Positions 7,763 through 15,510 of a stretch of DNA of 34,995 nt are shown piece by piece (position 1 is the first letter of the stretch; every line of letters begins with the position of its first letter). A program made the translations under genes and the position numbers. Origin of the DNA: Streptomyces sp. G44 (GTDB lineage: Bacteria > Actinomycetota > Actinomycetes > Streptomycetales > Streptomycetaceae); NCBI RefSeq assembly GCF_016905445.1, contig NZ_JAFEXF010000066.1, positions 1 to 34,995 of the forward strand, given 5' to 3'. Under the pieces are notes generated by a model, which was not told where the DNA came from, did no database searches, and was given only the letters and a program-made list of their open reading frames with translations.

Positions 7763-9244
7763 TCAGGCGTACGTACGCCTCCCCCGCCGGTACGCCACCT
7801 CTCCCAGGACGATGTCCACGGCGAGGAACGCCGCCAGCGGAATGCCGAGCAGGGGCACGAAGTAGCCGAGGACCGCGGTCACCGCCAGCAGCGGGACCAG
7901 GATGTGGGCGGGTACGTCCTGCCAGGCGCCGCGCGCCATGGGACGGCCGAAGGAGGAGCCCCGGCCGCGCTGCCACCACATGCGGTACCCCCACACGATC
8001 AGCAGGATCAGACCGAGGGCGAGCGCGGCCAGCGCGATCTGGTTGACGACGCCGAACAGCGAACCGGCGTGCGCGTCGATGCCCCAGCGCGTCAGCTTCG
8101 CCAGCACGGGATAGTCGTCGAACCGCAGGACATCGGTCACCTTCCCGTCGGCCGGGTCCACCGCCACCGTGTCCTGCTTCTCGGGCCAGCCGCGCTGGAT
8201 CTGCTTGACGACATACGCCGACGAGCCGGACGACGCGTCGGCGGGCGGGACGATCTCCACCGGGCCCGAAAGCCCTTGTCCGCGGGCGGACTTCAGGACC
8301 GCGTCGAGACCCACGTCGGCCGCGCGCCGCCCGCGCGCCGCGTCCGCCGAGGCGCCTGACCCGCCGTGCCCGGAGTGCTCGTCCGCGTCGGCCGCCCCCG
8401 CCCCCGGTTCGAGGCTCGCCGTCACCGCGGGCGTGGTCTGGCCGACGGCCTCGCGCAGATCGGCGACGCTCTGGCCCGCGTACGTCGACCAGGTCAGCCC
8501 CGTCGCGGAGAGGAAGAACAGCCCGGCCGCCGTCCAGGCGCCCACCGCGCCGTGCAGGGACAGCGTGCGGCGACGGCCTGTCGTGTTCCGCAGCTTCCGC
8601 CGCGCCCTGCGGCGCCCGAACCACAGGACGAGGCCGCCGCCCGCTGTCACCCACAGCCAGCTGGCCGCCAGTTCGCTGTAGAGGCGGCCCGGCTCGCCGA
8701 GGTGCAGATCGCGGTGGAGTCCGCTGATCCAGGTGCGCAGGGGCAGCGCGCCGGACGAGCCGTACTGCTCCAGGGCGCCGCGCACCTCGGCCGTGTACGG
8801 GTTCACGAAGACGGCGAGCGTGCGGTCGGGGTCGACGCCCGGCACTCCGGAGAGCAGGACCCGGGTGGTGGCGCCCTCCTCCGGTGCGGGCCGGACCGCG
8901 CTGACCGTCCCCTCCGGATGCGCCTCGCGGGCCGCGGCGACCTGCCGCTTCAGGGGCAGTTCGTCCCGGTCGGCCGCCACGGGCACGCGGAGTTCATCGG
9001 CGTACACGAGTTTCTCGACCTGGTACGAGCACGCGTACAGAAGGCCCGTCGCGGCGGCGACCAGCAGGAACGGGGCGATCAACAGCCCGGCGTAGAAGTG
9101 CGTCCGCAGGATCAGCGGGCGCAGCGACGCCCAGCCGGACCGCTGGGCGGCGGGCCGGCTCTCCGAGGAGGGTGGGGGCTGCGGGGGTTCGACCGGCTCC
9201 GGCCCGTCGCCTCCTTCGGCGAGGACGGTGGGTTCGGCGGACAT
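7763..9244 (-). CDS. PepSY-associated transmembrane protein (PiuB-like, putative iron-related)
   Basis: A 494-residue membrane protein of the PepSY-TM family, often called iron-regulated membrane protein. After a Pro/Glu-rich cytoplasmic start, helix 1 is at about 50-72 (HFYAGLLIAPFLLVAAATGLL). Then comes a PepSY-like extracellular region, ISGLHRDLHLGEPGR before a second helix, a third helix region (LHGAVGAWTAAGLFFLSATGLTWS), a His-rich linker with DEHSGHGG that could bind metal, a second PepSY region, and two C-terminal helices (QIALAALALGLILLIVWGYRMWW; HILVPLLAVTAVLGYFVPLLG). The start at 9244 has GGAG 8 nt upstream. The family is linked to siderophore or heme reduction and transport by genomic context; this locus shows no siderophore genes. 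It is divergent from the P450 gene and shares an intergenic region with two matching palindromes. Confidence 0.85.
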   Translation of the reverse strand: MSAEPTVLAEGGDGPEPVEPPQPPPSSESRPAAQRSGWASLRPLILRTHFYAGLLIAPFLLVAAATGLLYACSYQVEKLVYADELRVPVAADRDELPLKRQVAAAREAHPEGTVSAVRPAPEEGATTRVLLSGVPGVDPDRTLAVFVNPYTAEVRGALEQYGSSGALPLRTWISGLHRDLHLGEPGRLYSELAASWLWVTAGGGLVLWFGRRRARRKLRNTTGRRRTLSLHGAVGAWTAAGLFFLSATGLTWSTYAGQSVADLREAVGQTTPAVTASLEPGAGAADADEHSGHGGSGASADAARGRRAADVGLDAVLKSARGQGLSGPVEIVPPADASSGSSAYVVKQIQRGWPEKQDTVAVDPADGKVTDVLRFDDYPVLAKLTRWGIDAHAGSLFGVVNQIALAALALGLILLIVWGYRMWWQRGRGSSFGRPMARGAWQDVPAHILVPLLAVTAVLGYFVPLLGIPLAAFLAVDIVLGEVAYRRGRRTYA

Positions 9245-9384
9245 GAGGCGTACTCCAGGTTCGATGGACCGTGGCCCGGCTGCGACCGGACCGGTCCAGG
9301 AGTCGGCCCGCGCCCCGGCCGAGTTCCCGCTGCCTTCTGTGACCTGCGCCACGGACACCGTCCGGCACCACATGCTGCCACCCT

Positions 9385-9399
9385 GAGCCATCCTGGCTC
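9385..9399. promoter_or_regulatory. Palindrome GAGCCA-N3-TGGCTC in the PepSY/P450 divergent promoter
   Basis: A perfect 6-bp arm palindrome with core GCCA-N3-TGGC. Its centre is 32 bases (about three helical turns) from a second GCCA-N3-TGGC site at 9418-9430. It may bind a dimeric regulator of the P450 or PepSY gene. No regulator gene lies next to it. Confidence 0.45.
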
Positions 9400-9417
9400 G
9401 CCATGGCGTCATTCGTG

Positions 9418-9430
9418 TGCCATGCTGGCA
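9418..9430. promoter_or_regulatory. Palindrome TGCCA-TGC-TGGCA upstream of P450
   Basis: A second copy of the GCCA-N3-TGGC core, 31 bases upstream of the P450 start codon and in the expected promoter zone. Confidence 0.45.
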
Positions 9431-9461
9431 GCACGACGCTTTCCGCATCGGAGGACACGCC

Positions 9462-10658
9462 ATGTCGCACGATCTGTTACGCCTGCCCACGGCCCGCCGG
9501 AAGGGCTGCCCCTTCGACCCGCCCGAGGAGCTGACGCGACTGCGCGGGGAACAGCCGCTCGCCCGGCTGCACTTCCCCGACGGGCACCTCGGGTGGCTGG
9601 CCACCAGCCATTCCGTGGTCCGCGCGGTCCTGGGCGACCCCCGCTTCAGCTCGCGCTACGAACTCATGCACCTGCCCTACGAGTCCGAGTACTCCGGAGA
9701 GCTGGGGCCCGCGCCGGTCGGCGATCTCACCGGGCTCGACGCCCCCGAGCACACCCGCTACCGGCGGCTGCTGACCGGCAAGTTCACCGTGCGCCGCATG
9801 CGGCTGCTTACCGAACGCGTCGAGCAGATCACCGCCGACCACCTCGACGCCATGGAGCGCCGGGGGCCCACGCTCGACCTGGTGAAGGCATACGCGCAGC
9901 CCATCCCGACGCTGATGATCTGTGAGCTGCTCGGAGTGCCGTACGCCGACCGGGAGTTCTTCCGGCAGCAGACCGAGACACTCATGACGCAGGGCACGAG
10001 CGAGGCGGAACTGGCGGCCGCCATGACGGCGGGCCAGGAGTACCTGCACAAGCTGGTCCTCACCAAGCGGGCCGAGCCCACCGACGATCTGCTGAGCGAC
10101 CTCACCGGTACCGACCTGAGCGACGAGGAGCTCGCCGGGATCGGCAACTTCCTGCTGGGCGCGGGTCTGGACACCACCGCCAACATGATCGCGTACGGCA
10201 CCTTCGCGCTGTTGAGCCACCCGGACCAGTTCGCCGCCCTGCGGGACGATCCGGGCCTCGCCGAGTCGGGCGTCGAGGAGCTCATGCGCTATCTGTCCAT
10301 CGCGCAGACGGGGGCGCGGACCGCGCTGGAGGACGTCGAGCTGGCGGGGCGGACGGTCAAGGCGGGCGAAACGGTCGTCGTCTCCATGGAGGCCGCCAAC
10401 CGCGATCCGGAGCGCTTCCCCGGCCCCGACACCCTCGACGTGCGCCGCAAGGCCACCGGCCATCTCGGGTTCGGCCACGGCATCCACCAGTGCCTCGGCC
10501 AGCAACTGGCCCGCGTGGAACTGCGGGTCGCCCTGCCCGCGCTGGTCACCCGTTTCCCGACGCTGCGGCTCGCCGCCGCGCCCGAGGACATTCCGCTGCG
10601 GACCGGCATGAACATCTACGGGGTGCACGCGCTGCCCGTCACCTGGGGGGAGGAGTAG
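9462..10658 (+). CDS. Cytochrome P450 with a bldA-dependent TTA codon
   Basis: A 398-residue soluble bacterial class I P450. Visible landmarks: an N-terminus starting at KGCPFDPPEEL, the C-helix LDAPEHTRYRRLL, the I-helix oxygen-activation motif GAGLDTTAN, the K-helix region EELMRYLS (ExxR), and the heme loop FGHGIHQCLGQQLAR with thiolate ligand Cys344. It resembles the CYP105/CYP107 groups common in Streptomyces, but the family number cannot be given from sequence reading alone. Substrate unknown. The ATG at 9462 has GGAGG 7 nt upstream. Codon 6 is TTA (9477-9479), the only in-frame TTA leucine codon I found in the window, so translation should depend on the bldA tRNA and be tied to development. 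The partner ferredoxin follows 5 bases after the stop. Confidence 0.95.
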   Translation: MSHDLLRLPTARRKGCPFDPPEELTRLRGEQPLARLHFPDGHLGWLATSHSVVRAVLGDPRFSSRYELMHLPYESEYSGELGPAPVGDLTGLDAPEHTRYRRLLTGKFTVRRMRLLTERVEQITADHLDAMERRGPTLDLVKAYAQPIPTLMICELLGVPYADREFFRQQTETLMTQGTSEAELAAAMTAGQEYLHKLVLTKRAEPTDDLLSDLTGTDLSDEELAGIGNFLLGAGLDTTANMIAYGTFALLSHPDQFAALRDDPGLAESGVEELMRYLSIAQTGARTALEDVELAGRTVKAGETVVVSMEAANRDPERFPGPDTLDVRRKATGHLGFGHGIHQCLGQQLARVELRVALPALVTRFPTLRLAAAPEDIPLRTGMNIYGVHALPVTWGEE

Positions 10659-10663
10659 GCCCG

Positions 10664-10867
10664 GTGGAGCTGCGAGTCGACCGTGAACGCTGTCTGGGCG
10701 CCGGCATGTGCGCGCTGACCGCTCCCGACGTGTTCGACCAGGACGCCGAGGACGGCAGGGTGCTGCTCCTCGACGCCGCGCCAAAACCGGCCGCGTGGCG
10801 CGAGGCCGCGAGAGACGCCGCGCAGCTGTGTCCGGCCGGGGCGGTCACGGTGGCCGAGAACCCCTAG
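10664..10867 (+). CDS. Ferredoxin, [3Fe-4S] type, P450 redox partner
   Basis: A 67-residue single-cluster ferredoxin with cysteines at 10, 16 and 56 (C-x5-C ... CP). The second canonical cysteine of a 4Fe site is absent, as expected for the 3Fe-4S ferredoxins that donate electrons to Streptomyces P450s (SuaB/SubB type). The GTG start lies 5 bases after the P450 stop, and the GGAGGAG ribosome site overlaps the end of the P450 gene, so the two form an operon. A ferredoxin reductase is not encoded nearby and must come from elsewhere. The stop sits in the small palindrome CCCCTAGGGG (10861-10870), shared with the convergent pstS end. Confidence 0.93.
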   Translation: MELRVDRERCLGAGMCALTAPDVFDQDAEDGRVLLLDAAPKPAAWREAARDAAQLCPAGAVTVAENP

Positions 10868-10884
10868 GGGGCGTCCCGTACCGG

Positions 10885-12027
10885 TCAGGACAGCGTGCGG
10901 ATCACCTCGCGCACCTGACCGGCGACGGATTCCGGCAGCGGCGCGTAGTGCAGGCGGGACAGCGGCTTCTGTCCCGCCTCGCTCGCGGTGTAGGCCAGGA
11001 ACGACTTGAGGGCGGGCAGCGTCGCCTGCTGGTTCCCCTTGTCGCACACGATCTCGTAGGTGACCTGGACGATCGGGTACGCGCCCGGCGTCGAGGCGTC
11101 GTAGCGGAACTTCAGCGTCATGTCCTTGCCCCGGCCCGCGACCCGCGCCGCCGCGATGCCGGCCGACGCGGTCCGGGGCGTCGGCTCGACCGGGACCGAC
11201 GCGCCCGTGTCGATGCTGATGGTCTTTATGTGCCGGGCCCGCGCGAAGGACAGCTCGAAGTAGCCGATGGCGCCGAAGCCGGAGGTGACCTCCGAGGCGA
11301 CCCCGCTGGAGCCGCTCGCGGACGCGCCGCCCCTGCCCTGCCACGCCTTGCCCACCGGGTGCTGCCACACGTCGGGGGCCGCGCCCGCCAGGTACGCCTG
11401 GAAGTTCTGCGTGGTGCCCGAGTCGTCGGAGCGGTGGACGGGGCGGACCGGCATGGAGGGCAGTTCGGCACCGGGGTTGAGCCGCTGGATCTCCGGGGCG
11501 TCCCAGGAGGTGATCCGCCGGTCGAAGATCTTGGCGAGGGTCGGGGCGTCGAGCACCAGGCCGTCGAAGCCGGGCAGGTCGTACCCGATCGCGATGGGCC
11601 CGCCGACCATGGGCAGGTCGATGGCGCGGCCACCCCGGCAGACGTCCTCGGACCGGGCGACCTCGTCGGGCTTCAGCGCGCTGTCGGAGCCGCCGAACGC
11701 GGTGGCGCCCCGCAGGAACTGCGCCCCGCCGGCCCCGGAGCCGATCGGGTTGTACGCGATGCGCACGCCCGGACAGGCGAGTTGGTACTGCTTGATCCAG
11801 TACTTCATCGCGTTCTGCTGGGCGCTCGATCCGGTGCCGGGCACCTTGCCGCTCTTCGCGCAGCCGATCCCGGCGAGGGCGGCGGGCGCGGCGGCGGCGC
11901 GGCCGTCCCCGGCCCCCTCCCCGAGGCCCGCGACCCCGCATCCCGCCAGGGCCAGCACGGCGGCCAGTGAGCCTGCCGCGAGCGTTCTCCTGCCTTGGTA
12001 TCTACGTCCTGGACGTCGGCGTTGCAA
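10885..12027 (-). CDS. pstS: Phosphate ABC transporter substrate-binding lipoprotein
   Basis: A 380-residue PstS-like periplasmic-type binding protein anchored as a lipoprotein: basic N-terminus, hydrophobic stretch, then lipobox LALAGC with Cys30. Phosphate-binding signatures include NPIGSGAGGAQFLRG, FGGSDSALK, MVGGPIAIGYDLPG and RSDDSGTTQNFQAYL. The TTG start at 12027 is supported by GAGG 6 nt upstream and an immediate signal sequence. It stands alone: no pstC, pstA or pstB is in the window, so it may be a second PstS supplying permease encoded elsewhere. A two-unit PHO box (12085-12106) lies 58 bases upstream, which predicts PhoP activation under phosphate limitation. It is convergent with the P450-ferredoxin operon. 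Confidence 0.93.
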   Translation of the reverse strand: MQRRRPGRRYQGRRTLAAGSLAAVLALAGCGVAGLGEGAGDGRAAAAPAALAGIGCAKSGKVPGTGSSAQQNAMKYWIKQYQLACPGVRIAYNPIGSGAGGAQFLRGATAFGGSDSALKPDEVARSEDVCRGGRAIDLPMVGGPIAIGYDLPGFDGLVLDAPTLAKIFDRRITSWDAPEIQRLNPGAELPSMPVRPVHRSDDSGTTQNFQAYLAGAAPDVWQHPVGKAWQGRGGASASGSSGVASEVTSGFGAIGYFELSFARARHIKTISIDTGASVPVEPTPRTASAGIAAARVAGRGKDMTLKFRYDASTPGAYPIVQVTYEIVCDKGNQQATLPALKSFLAYTASEAGQKPLSRLHYAPLPESVAGQVREVIRTLS

Positions 12028-12067
12028 CGTTGACCTCTCGGGCTACCGCGATCGGACCTCAGATGAT

Positions 12068-12079
12068 CGTCGATCGACG
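12068..12079. promoter_or_regulatory. 12-bp perfect palindrome CGTCGATCGACG
   Basis: Located between the PHO box and the pstS start codon, about 41-52 bases upstream of the gene, in the core promoter zone. It could be an extra regulator site; function not known. Confidence 0.3.
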
Positions 12080-12084
12080 CCGCC

Positions 12085-12106
12085 CACGGGTGACGCCCGG
12101 GCGAAC
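12085..12106 (-). promoter_or_regulatory. PHO box (two 11-bp direct repeats) of pstS
   Basis: On the minus strand two adjacent 11-mers, GTTCGCCCGGG and CGTCACCCGTG, match the Streptomyces PhoP direct-repeat consensus G(G/T)TCAYYYR(G/C)G at about 10 and 9 of 11 positions. The site lies 58 bases upstream of the pstS start. Confidence 0.7.
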
Positions 12107-12193
12107 ATCGGACGACGTACTGCCGTACGGGGATCAAGAGGTGGCCGCCCGGCGGCACGCGGTGGCCGGGGCCGGGCCGTCCGCACACGGGCA

Positions 12194-12231
12194 GGGCCCC
12201 GGCGACGCCATGGTCGGCGTCCCCGGGGCCC
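12194..12231 (-). terminator. Hairpin downstream of the CsbD gene
   Basis: GGGCCCCGGCGACGCC (12194-12209), loop ATGGTC, then GGCGTCCCCGGGGCCC (12216-12231): a 16-bp stem with one mismatch, 20 bases past the CsbD stop. Confidence 0.75.
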
Positions 12232-12250
12232 TCACACGTCACCCGACGCG

Positions 12251-12424
12251 TCAGTGCTTGCCGACGTCCTTGGCCTTCTCCTTGGCCTGGCGCGCGTCGC
12301 CCTTCATCCGGTCGGTGCGGCCCTCGGCGGTCAGGCGGTCATTGCCCGTGGCGCGGCCCGCGGCTTCCTTGGCGGCACCCTTGGCCTGCTCGGTCTTCGC
12401 CTTGGCCTTCTCGTCGGCGCTCAT
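12251..12424 (-). CDS. CsbD family protein (small stress-related)
   Basis: A 57-residue, Lys/Ala/Glu-rich, strongly hydrophilic protein matching the CsbD family: starts MSADEKAKAKTEQAKGAAKE, has the family-typical GRATGNDRLTAEGRTDRMKGDARQ block and ends with VGKH. CsbD was defined as a sigma-B-controlled stress protein in Bacillus; its biochemical role is unknown. In actinomycetes such proteins are usually stress or osmotically induced, which is inference here. The ATG is preceded by GGGAG about 10 nt upstream. A strong hairpin follows the stop. It is monocistronic, divergent from the AraC gene. Confidence 0.88.
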   Translation of the reverse strand: MSADEKAKAKTEQAKGAAKEAAGRATGNDRLTAEGRTDRMKGDARQAKEKAKDVGKH

Positions 12425-12645
12425 GTCCGCTCACGCTCCCTTGGCATCGACTGCATCGTGTTCTGATCTTCGTGTGACCGCTCATCGGCTGCTCAAACAT
12501 CCTGGACGCGGCAAGGGGGACGAACCGCGGCGCGGACCGGTCCGGCTCCGGCCGTCGCACGGGCCTGCCCGGCCCGGGAGACGGTGCCATCATGAATGGC
12601 GGCTTCCGTCGGGGCCGCGGGGGCGGCACGAGGGGGAGCGAGACC

Positions 12646-13635
12646 GTGGCTGCGGAGCGGTCCGCCGGTCGGGCGGAGTTCAGTCGCTTTGTCACGCGGG
12701 ACCCGGACGAGGCACGCACGGCGCTCTCGCAGGCGTTCTGCGATCTGCGCCTCAGCGTGACGGGGCCGCCGCGGGATTTTCGTACGAGCATGAACATGGT
12801 CGAGTGGGGAGCGCTGGCCGTCGGCGAGACGGGGCTCGGCACCGCCGTGCGCCTCCAGGCGGCGGAGCTGGGTTCGTACCTCGTCGCCTGGACGCTCACC
12901 GGCAGCTTCGACCTGCGCCAGGGCCGGTCGGTGCGGACACACGTCACTCCGCGTCAGGCCGCCGTGTACGACCCCGCGGCCGACAACTTCGTCGACATCG
13001 GGTCGGCCGAGTGCCGCATCATCTCCGTCACCATCGACACGCCGGCCCTGCACCGGCAGTTGGAGGTCCTGCTCGGGCGGCCCGTGACCCGGCGCCCGCG
13101 CCTGGCCCCCACGCTCGACGTCTCGCGCGGGCCGGGCCGCAGCTGGGCGAATCTGGCGCAGTGGGTCCTGCGGGAGAGGGACGTGCCGCACGGGCTGCTG
13201 CGGCAGCCGATCTTCGCCAGGCGGTTCGAACAGGCGCTCCTCGAAGGGCTGCTGCTCGCCACCGACCACCCCTACCGGTCCCTGCTGGACGACCCGGCGC
13301 CCCTGACGCGCCCCGCCGCGGTGAAGCGGGTCATGGACGTCGTGCAGGAGAGGCCGGCCGAGCCCTACGACGCGGCCCGGCTCGCCGAGATCGCACAGGT
13401 CGGCCTGCGCACCCTCCAGGAGGCGTTCCGCAAGAACCTCGGGATGTCCCCCATGGCGTACGTCCAGGAGGTCAGGCTGCAACGGGTGCGCCAGCATCTG
13501 CGCGTCGCGGATCCCGGCACGGTCACCGTCACGGAAGTCGCCTACCAGTGGGGGTTCGCACACCTGGGCCGGTTCGCGCGGCGCTATCGCGCCCGCTTCG
13601 GCGAGCCGCCGTCGCAGACACTGCGGGCCCGGTGA
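12646..13635 (+). CDS. AraC family transcriptional regulator
   Basis: About 329 residues. The N-terminal half is an AraC-binding-like-2 (cupin-type) sensor domain, with VEWGALAVGETGLG, LVAWTLTGSFDLRQG and PRQAAVYDPA typical of the group. The C-terminal 100 residues are the AraC/XylS double helix-turn-helix: EPYDAARLAEIAQVGLRTLQEAFRKNLGMSPMAYVQEVRL and VTEVAYQWGFAHLGRFARRYRARFGEPP. The GTG at 12646 is chosen because GGGGGAG lies 7-8 nt upstream; an in-frame ATG at 12592 would add an 18-residue Gly/Arg-rich extension that looks non-coding. Homologues often control oxidation of aromatic or aldehyde compounds, but no such target lies adjacent. It is followed on the same strand by argG, which has its own promoter. 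Confidence 0.9.
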   Translation: MAAERSAGRAEFSRFVTRDPDEARTALSQAFCDLRLSVTGPPRDFRTSMNMVEWGALAVGETGLGTAVRLQAAELGSYLVAWTLTGSFDLRQGRSVRTHVTPRQAAVYDPAADNFVDIGSAECRIISVTIDTPALHRQLEVLLGRPVTRRPRLAPTLDVSRGPGRSWANLAQWVLRERDVPHGLLRQPIFARRFEQALLEGLLLATDHPYRSLLDDPAPLTRPAAVKRVMDVVQERPAEPYDAARLAEIAQVGLRTLQEAFRKNLGMSPMAYVQEVRLQRVRQHLRVADPGTVTVTEVAYQWGFAHLGRFARRYRARFGEPPSQTLRAR

Positions 13636-13760
13636 GCGCACGGCACTCGGTGCCGGGCGGATTCGCCGCGTTTTGTGGACATCGCCGCGCCGAGCGGAGC
13701 GCCCCGGCGCCCGGCGGCGCCGTACCGTCGCTTCGACCGCGGCCGAGGGGCGGGTACACC

Positions 13761-13792
13761 GGAGATGAGCGGCGTCGGCGTCGCCCATCTCC
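13761..13792 (+). terminator. Hairpin between AraC gene and argG
   Basis: GGAGATG (13761-13767) pairs with CATCTCC (13786-13792), with a nested GGCG/CGCC stem inside. A smaller hairpin CGGCAC-TCG-GTGCCG lies at 13641-13655, just after the AraC stop. Either could end the AraC transcript before the argG promoter. Confidence 0.45.
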
Positions 13793-13837
13793 CGTGACCG
13801 GTTCCCTCGGCGGCGGGTACCGGCGCGCGGGCGCAGC

Positions 13838-13866
13838 TTGCATGGGCATGCATGGTCATGCATACT
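13838..13866 (+). promoter_or_regulatory. argG promoter overlapped by an ARG box
   Basis: The -35 hexamer TTGCAT (13838-13843), a 17-base spacer and the -10 hexamer CATACT (13861-13866) make a good sigma-HrdB-type promoter. The region 13839-13863 is built from TGCAT units (GCATGGGCATGCATGG, TCATGCATAC). Its complement reads close to the ARG box reported for Streptomyces argC (CCATGCATGCCCATTGCATA, from memory). ArgR binding would cover both promoter hexamers and repress argG when arginine is plentiful. Confidence 0.75.
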
Positions 13867-13872
13867 CTTCCT

Positions 13873-15321
13873 ATGTCCAAGGTCCTCACCTCCCTCCCCA
13901 CCGGCGAGCGCGTCGGCATCGCCTTCTCCGGCGGCCTCGACACCTCCGTCGCCGTCGCCTGGATGCGCGACAAGGGCGCCGTCCCGTGCACGTACACCGC
14001 CGACATCGGCCAGTACGACGAGCCCGACATCGCGTCCGTGCCCGGTCGTGCCTCCGCGTACGGCGCCGAGATCACCCGTCTCGTCGACTGCCGTGCCGCG
14101 CTGGTCGAGGAAGGGCTCGCGGCGCTGGCCTGCGGCGCGTTCCACATCAAGTCCGGCGGCCGCGCGTACTTCAACACCACGCCGCTGGGGCGTGCCGTGA
14201 CCGGCACCCTCCTGGTCCGGGCGATGCTCGAGGACGGCGTGCAGATCTGGGGCGACGGCTCCACCTTCAAGGGCAACGACATCGAGCGGTTCTACCGCTA
14301 CGGCCTCCTCGCCAACCCGCACCTGCGGATCTACAAGCCCTGGCTGGACGCGGACTTCGTGACGGAGCTCGGCGGCCGCAAGGAGATGTCCGAGTGGCTG
14401 CTCGCCCACGGGCTGCCCTACCGGGACTCGACGGAGAAGGCGTACTCCACGGACGCCAACATCTGGGGTGCCACGCACGAGGCGAAGACCCTGGAGCACC
14501 TCGACACGGGCGTCGAGACCGTCGACCCGATCATGGGCGTGCGGTTCTGGGACCCGTCGGTGGAGATCGACACCGAGGACGTGACGATCGGCTTCGACCA
14601 GGGCCGTCCCGTGACGGTCGACGGCAAGGAGTTCGCCACCCCGGTCGACCTCGTCATGGAGGTCAACGCGATCGGCGGCCGGCACGGCCTCGGCATGTCC
14701 GACCAGATCGAGAACCGGGTGATCGAGGCCAAGAGTCGCGGCATCTACGAGGCGCCCGGCATGGCGCTCCTGCACATCGCCTACGAGCGCCTGGTCAACG
14801 CCATCCACAACGAGGACACGGTCGCCGCGTACCACAACGAGGGCCGACGGCTCGGCCGGCTGCTCTACGAGGGCCGCTGGCTGGACCCGCAGGCGCTGAT
14901 GGTGCGCGAGTCGCTCCAGCGCTGGGTCGGCGCGGCGATCACCGGCGAGGTGACGCTGCGGCTGCGGCGCGGCGAGGACTACTCCGTCCTCGACACGCGG
15001 GGCCCGGCGCTCAGCTACCACCCGGACAAGCTCTCCATGGAGCGGACCGAGGACTCGGCGTTCGGCCCGGTGGACCGGATCGGCCAGCTCACCATGCGCA
15101 ACCTCGACATCGCCGACTCGCGCTCCCGCCTTGAGCAGTACGTGGAGCTCGGCCTGGTCGGCACCGCCCACCCGACGCCGATCGGCGCGGCGCAGGCGGC
15201 CTCCACGGGCCTGATCGGCGCCATGGACGCGGGCGGCGCCCAGGCGATCGCCTCGCGCGGCGAGACCACGGAGGAAGAGACGATGCTGGACCGCGCCGCG
15301 ATGGAGTCCGGCACGGACTGA
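13873..15321 (+). CDS. argG: Argininosuccinate synthase, probably translated from a leaderless mRNA
   Basis: A 482-residue argininosuccinate synthase, the arginine-biosynthesis enzyme that joins citrulline and aspartate using ATP. The N-type ATP-pyrophosphatase P-loop is AFSGGLDTS (17-25). Other conserved blocks include TADIGQYDEPD, FHIKSGGRAYFNTTPLGRAVTGT, WGDGSTFKGNDIERFYRYG and STDANIWGATHEAKTLE. The length and sequence type match the long ArgG (E. coli-like) form used in Streptomyces. The start MSKVLTSLPTGERVGIAF at 13873 is chosen because the -10 hexamer ends only 6 nt before the ATG, leaving no room for a leader, and because no Shine-Dalgarno is present. An in-frame ATG at 13852 lies upstream inside the promoter. 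It is not clustered with other arg genes here. A perfect 19-bp-stem terminator follows. Confidence 0.97.
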   Translation: MSKVLTSLPTGERVGIAFSGGLDTSVAVAWMRDKGAVPCTYTADIGQYDEPDIASVPGRASAYGAEITRLVDCRAALVEEGLAALACGAFHIKSGGRAYFNTTPLGRAVTGTLLVRAMLEDGVQIWGDGSTFKGNDIERFYRYGLLANPHLRIYKPWLDADFVTELGGRKEMSEWLLAHGLPYRDSTEKAYSTDANIWGATHEAKTLEHLDTGVETVDPIMGVRFWDPSVEIDTEDVTIGFDQGRPVTVDGKEFATPVDLVMEVNAIGGRHGLGMSDQIENRVIEAKSRGIYEAPGMALLHIAYERLVNAIHNEDTVAAYHNEGRRLGRLLYEGRWLDPQALMVRESLQRWVGAAITGEVTLRLRRGEDYSVLDTRGPALSYHPDKLSMERTEDSAFGPVDRIGQLTMRNLDIADSRSRLEQYVELGLVGTAHPTPIGAAQAASTGLIGAMDAGGAQAIASRGETTEEETMLDRAAMESGTD

Positions 15322-15358
15322 TCTCCGGCCGGTTCGCGGGTGCGTCGAGCACCACGTG

Positions 15359-15400
15359 AGCGGTGGGCCCGGCGGAACGGCTTCCGCCGGGCCCACCGCT
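15359..15400 (+). terminator. argG terminator, perfect 19-bp stem
   Basis: AGCGGTGGGCCCGGCGGAA (15359-15377), loop CGGC, and its exact complement (15382-15400). It starts 37 bases after the argG stop. Confidence 0.88.
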
Positions 15401-15510
15401 GTTCGGTCGCCGGTTACATTGAACCCAACGTCAAGTCCAACATTCGGAACACGCCCCTTGTCTCCGCGAGTTCGACGCGGAGGTGCCCGCGGACCTCAGG
15501 AGTTCAGCCC

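Noticed and set aside
7602..8654. Overlapping minus-strand frame inside the PepSY gene
   Set aside because: Arg/Gly-rich shadow frame; the PepSY frame has membrane helices and family motifs.
11967..15396. Very long open frames over the AraC/argG region on both strands (over 950 codons)
   Set aside because: They overlap well-supported genes in other frames and give Arg/Pro/Ala/Gly-biased peptides without recognisable domains.
15413..15450. Direct repeats CCAACGT/CCAACAT upstream of the epoxide hydrolase
   Set aside because: Too short and imperfect to claim as an operator; mentioned only as a likely promoter region.
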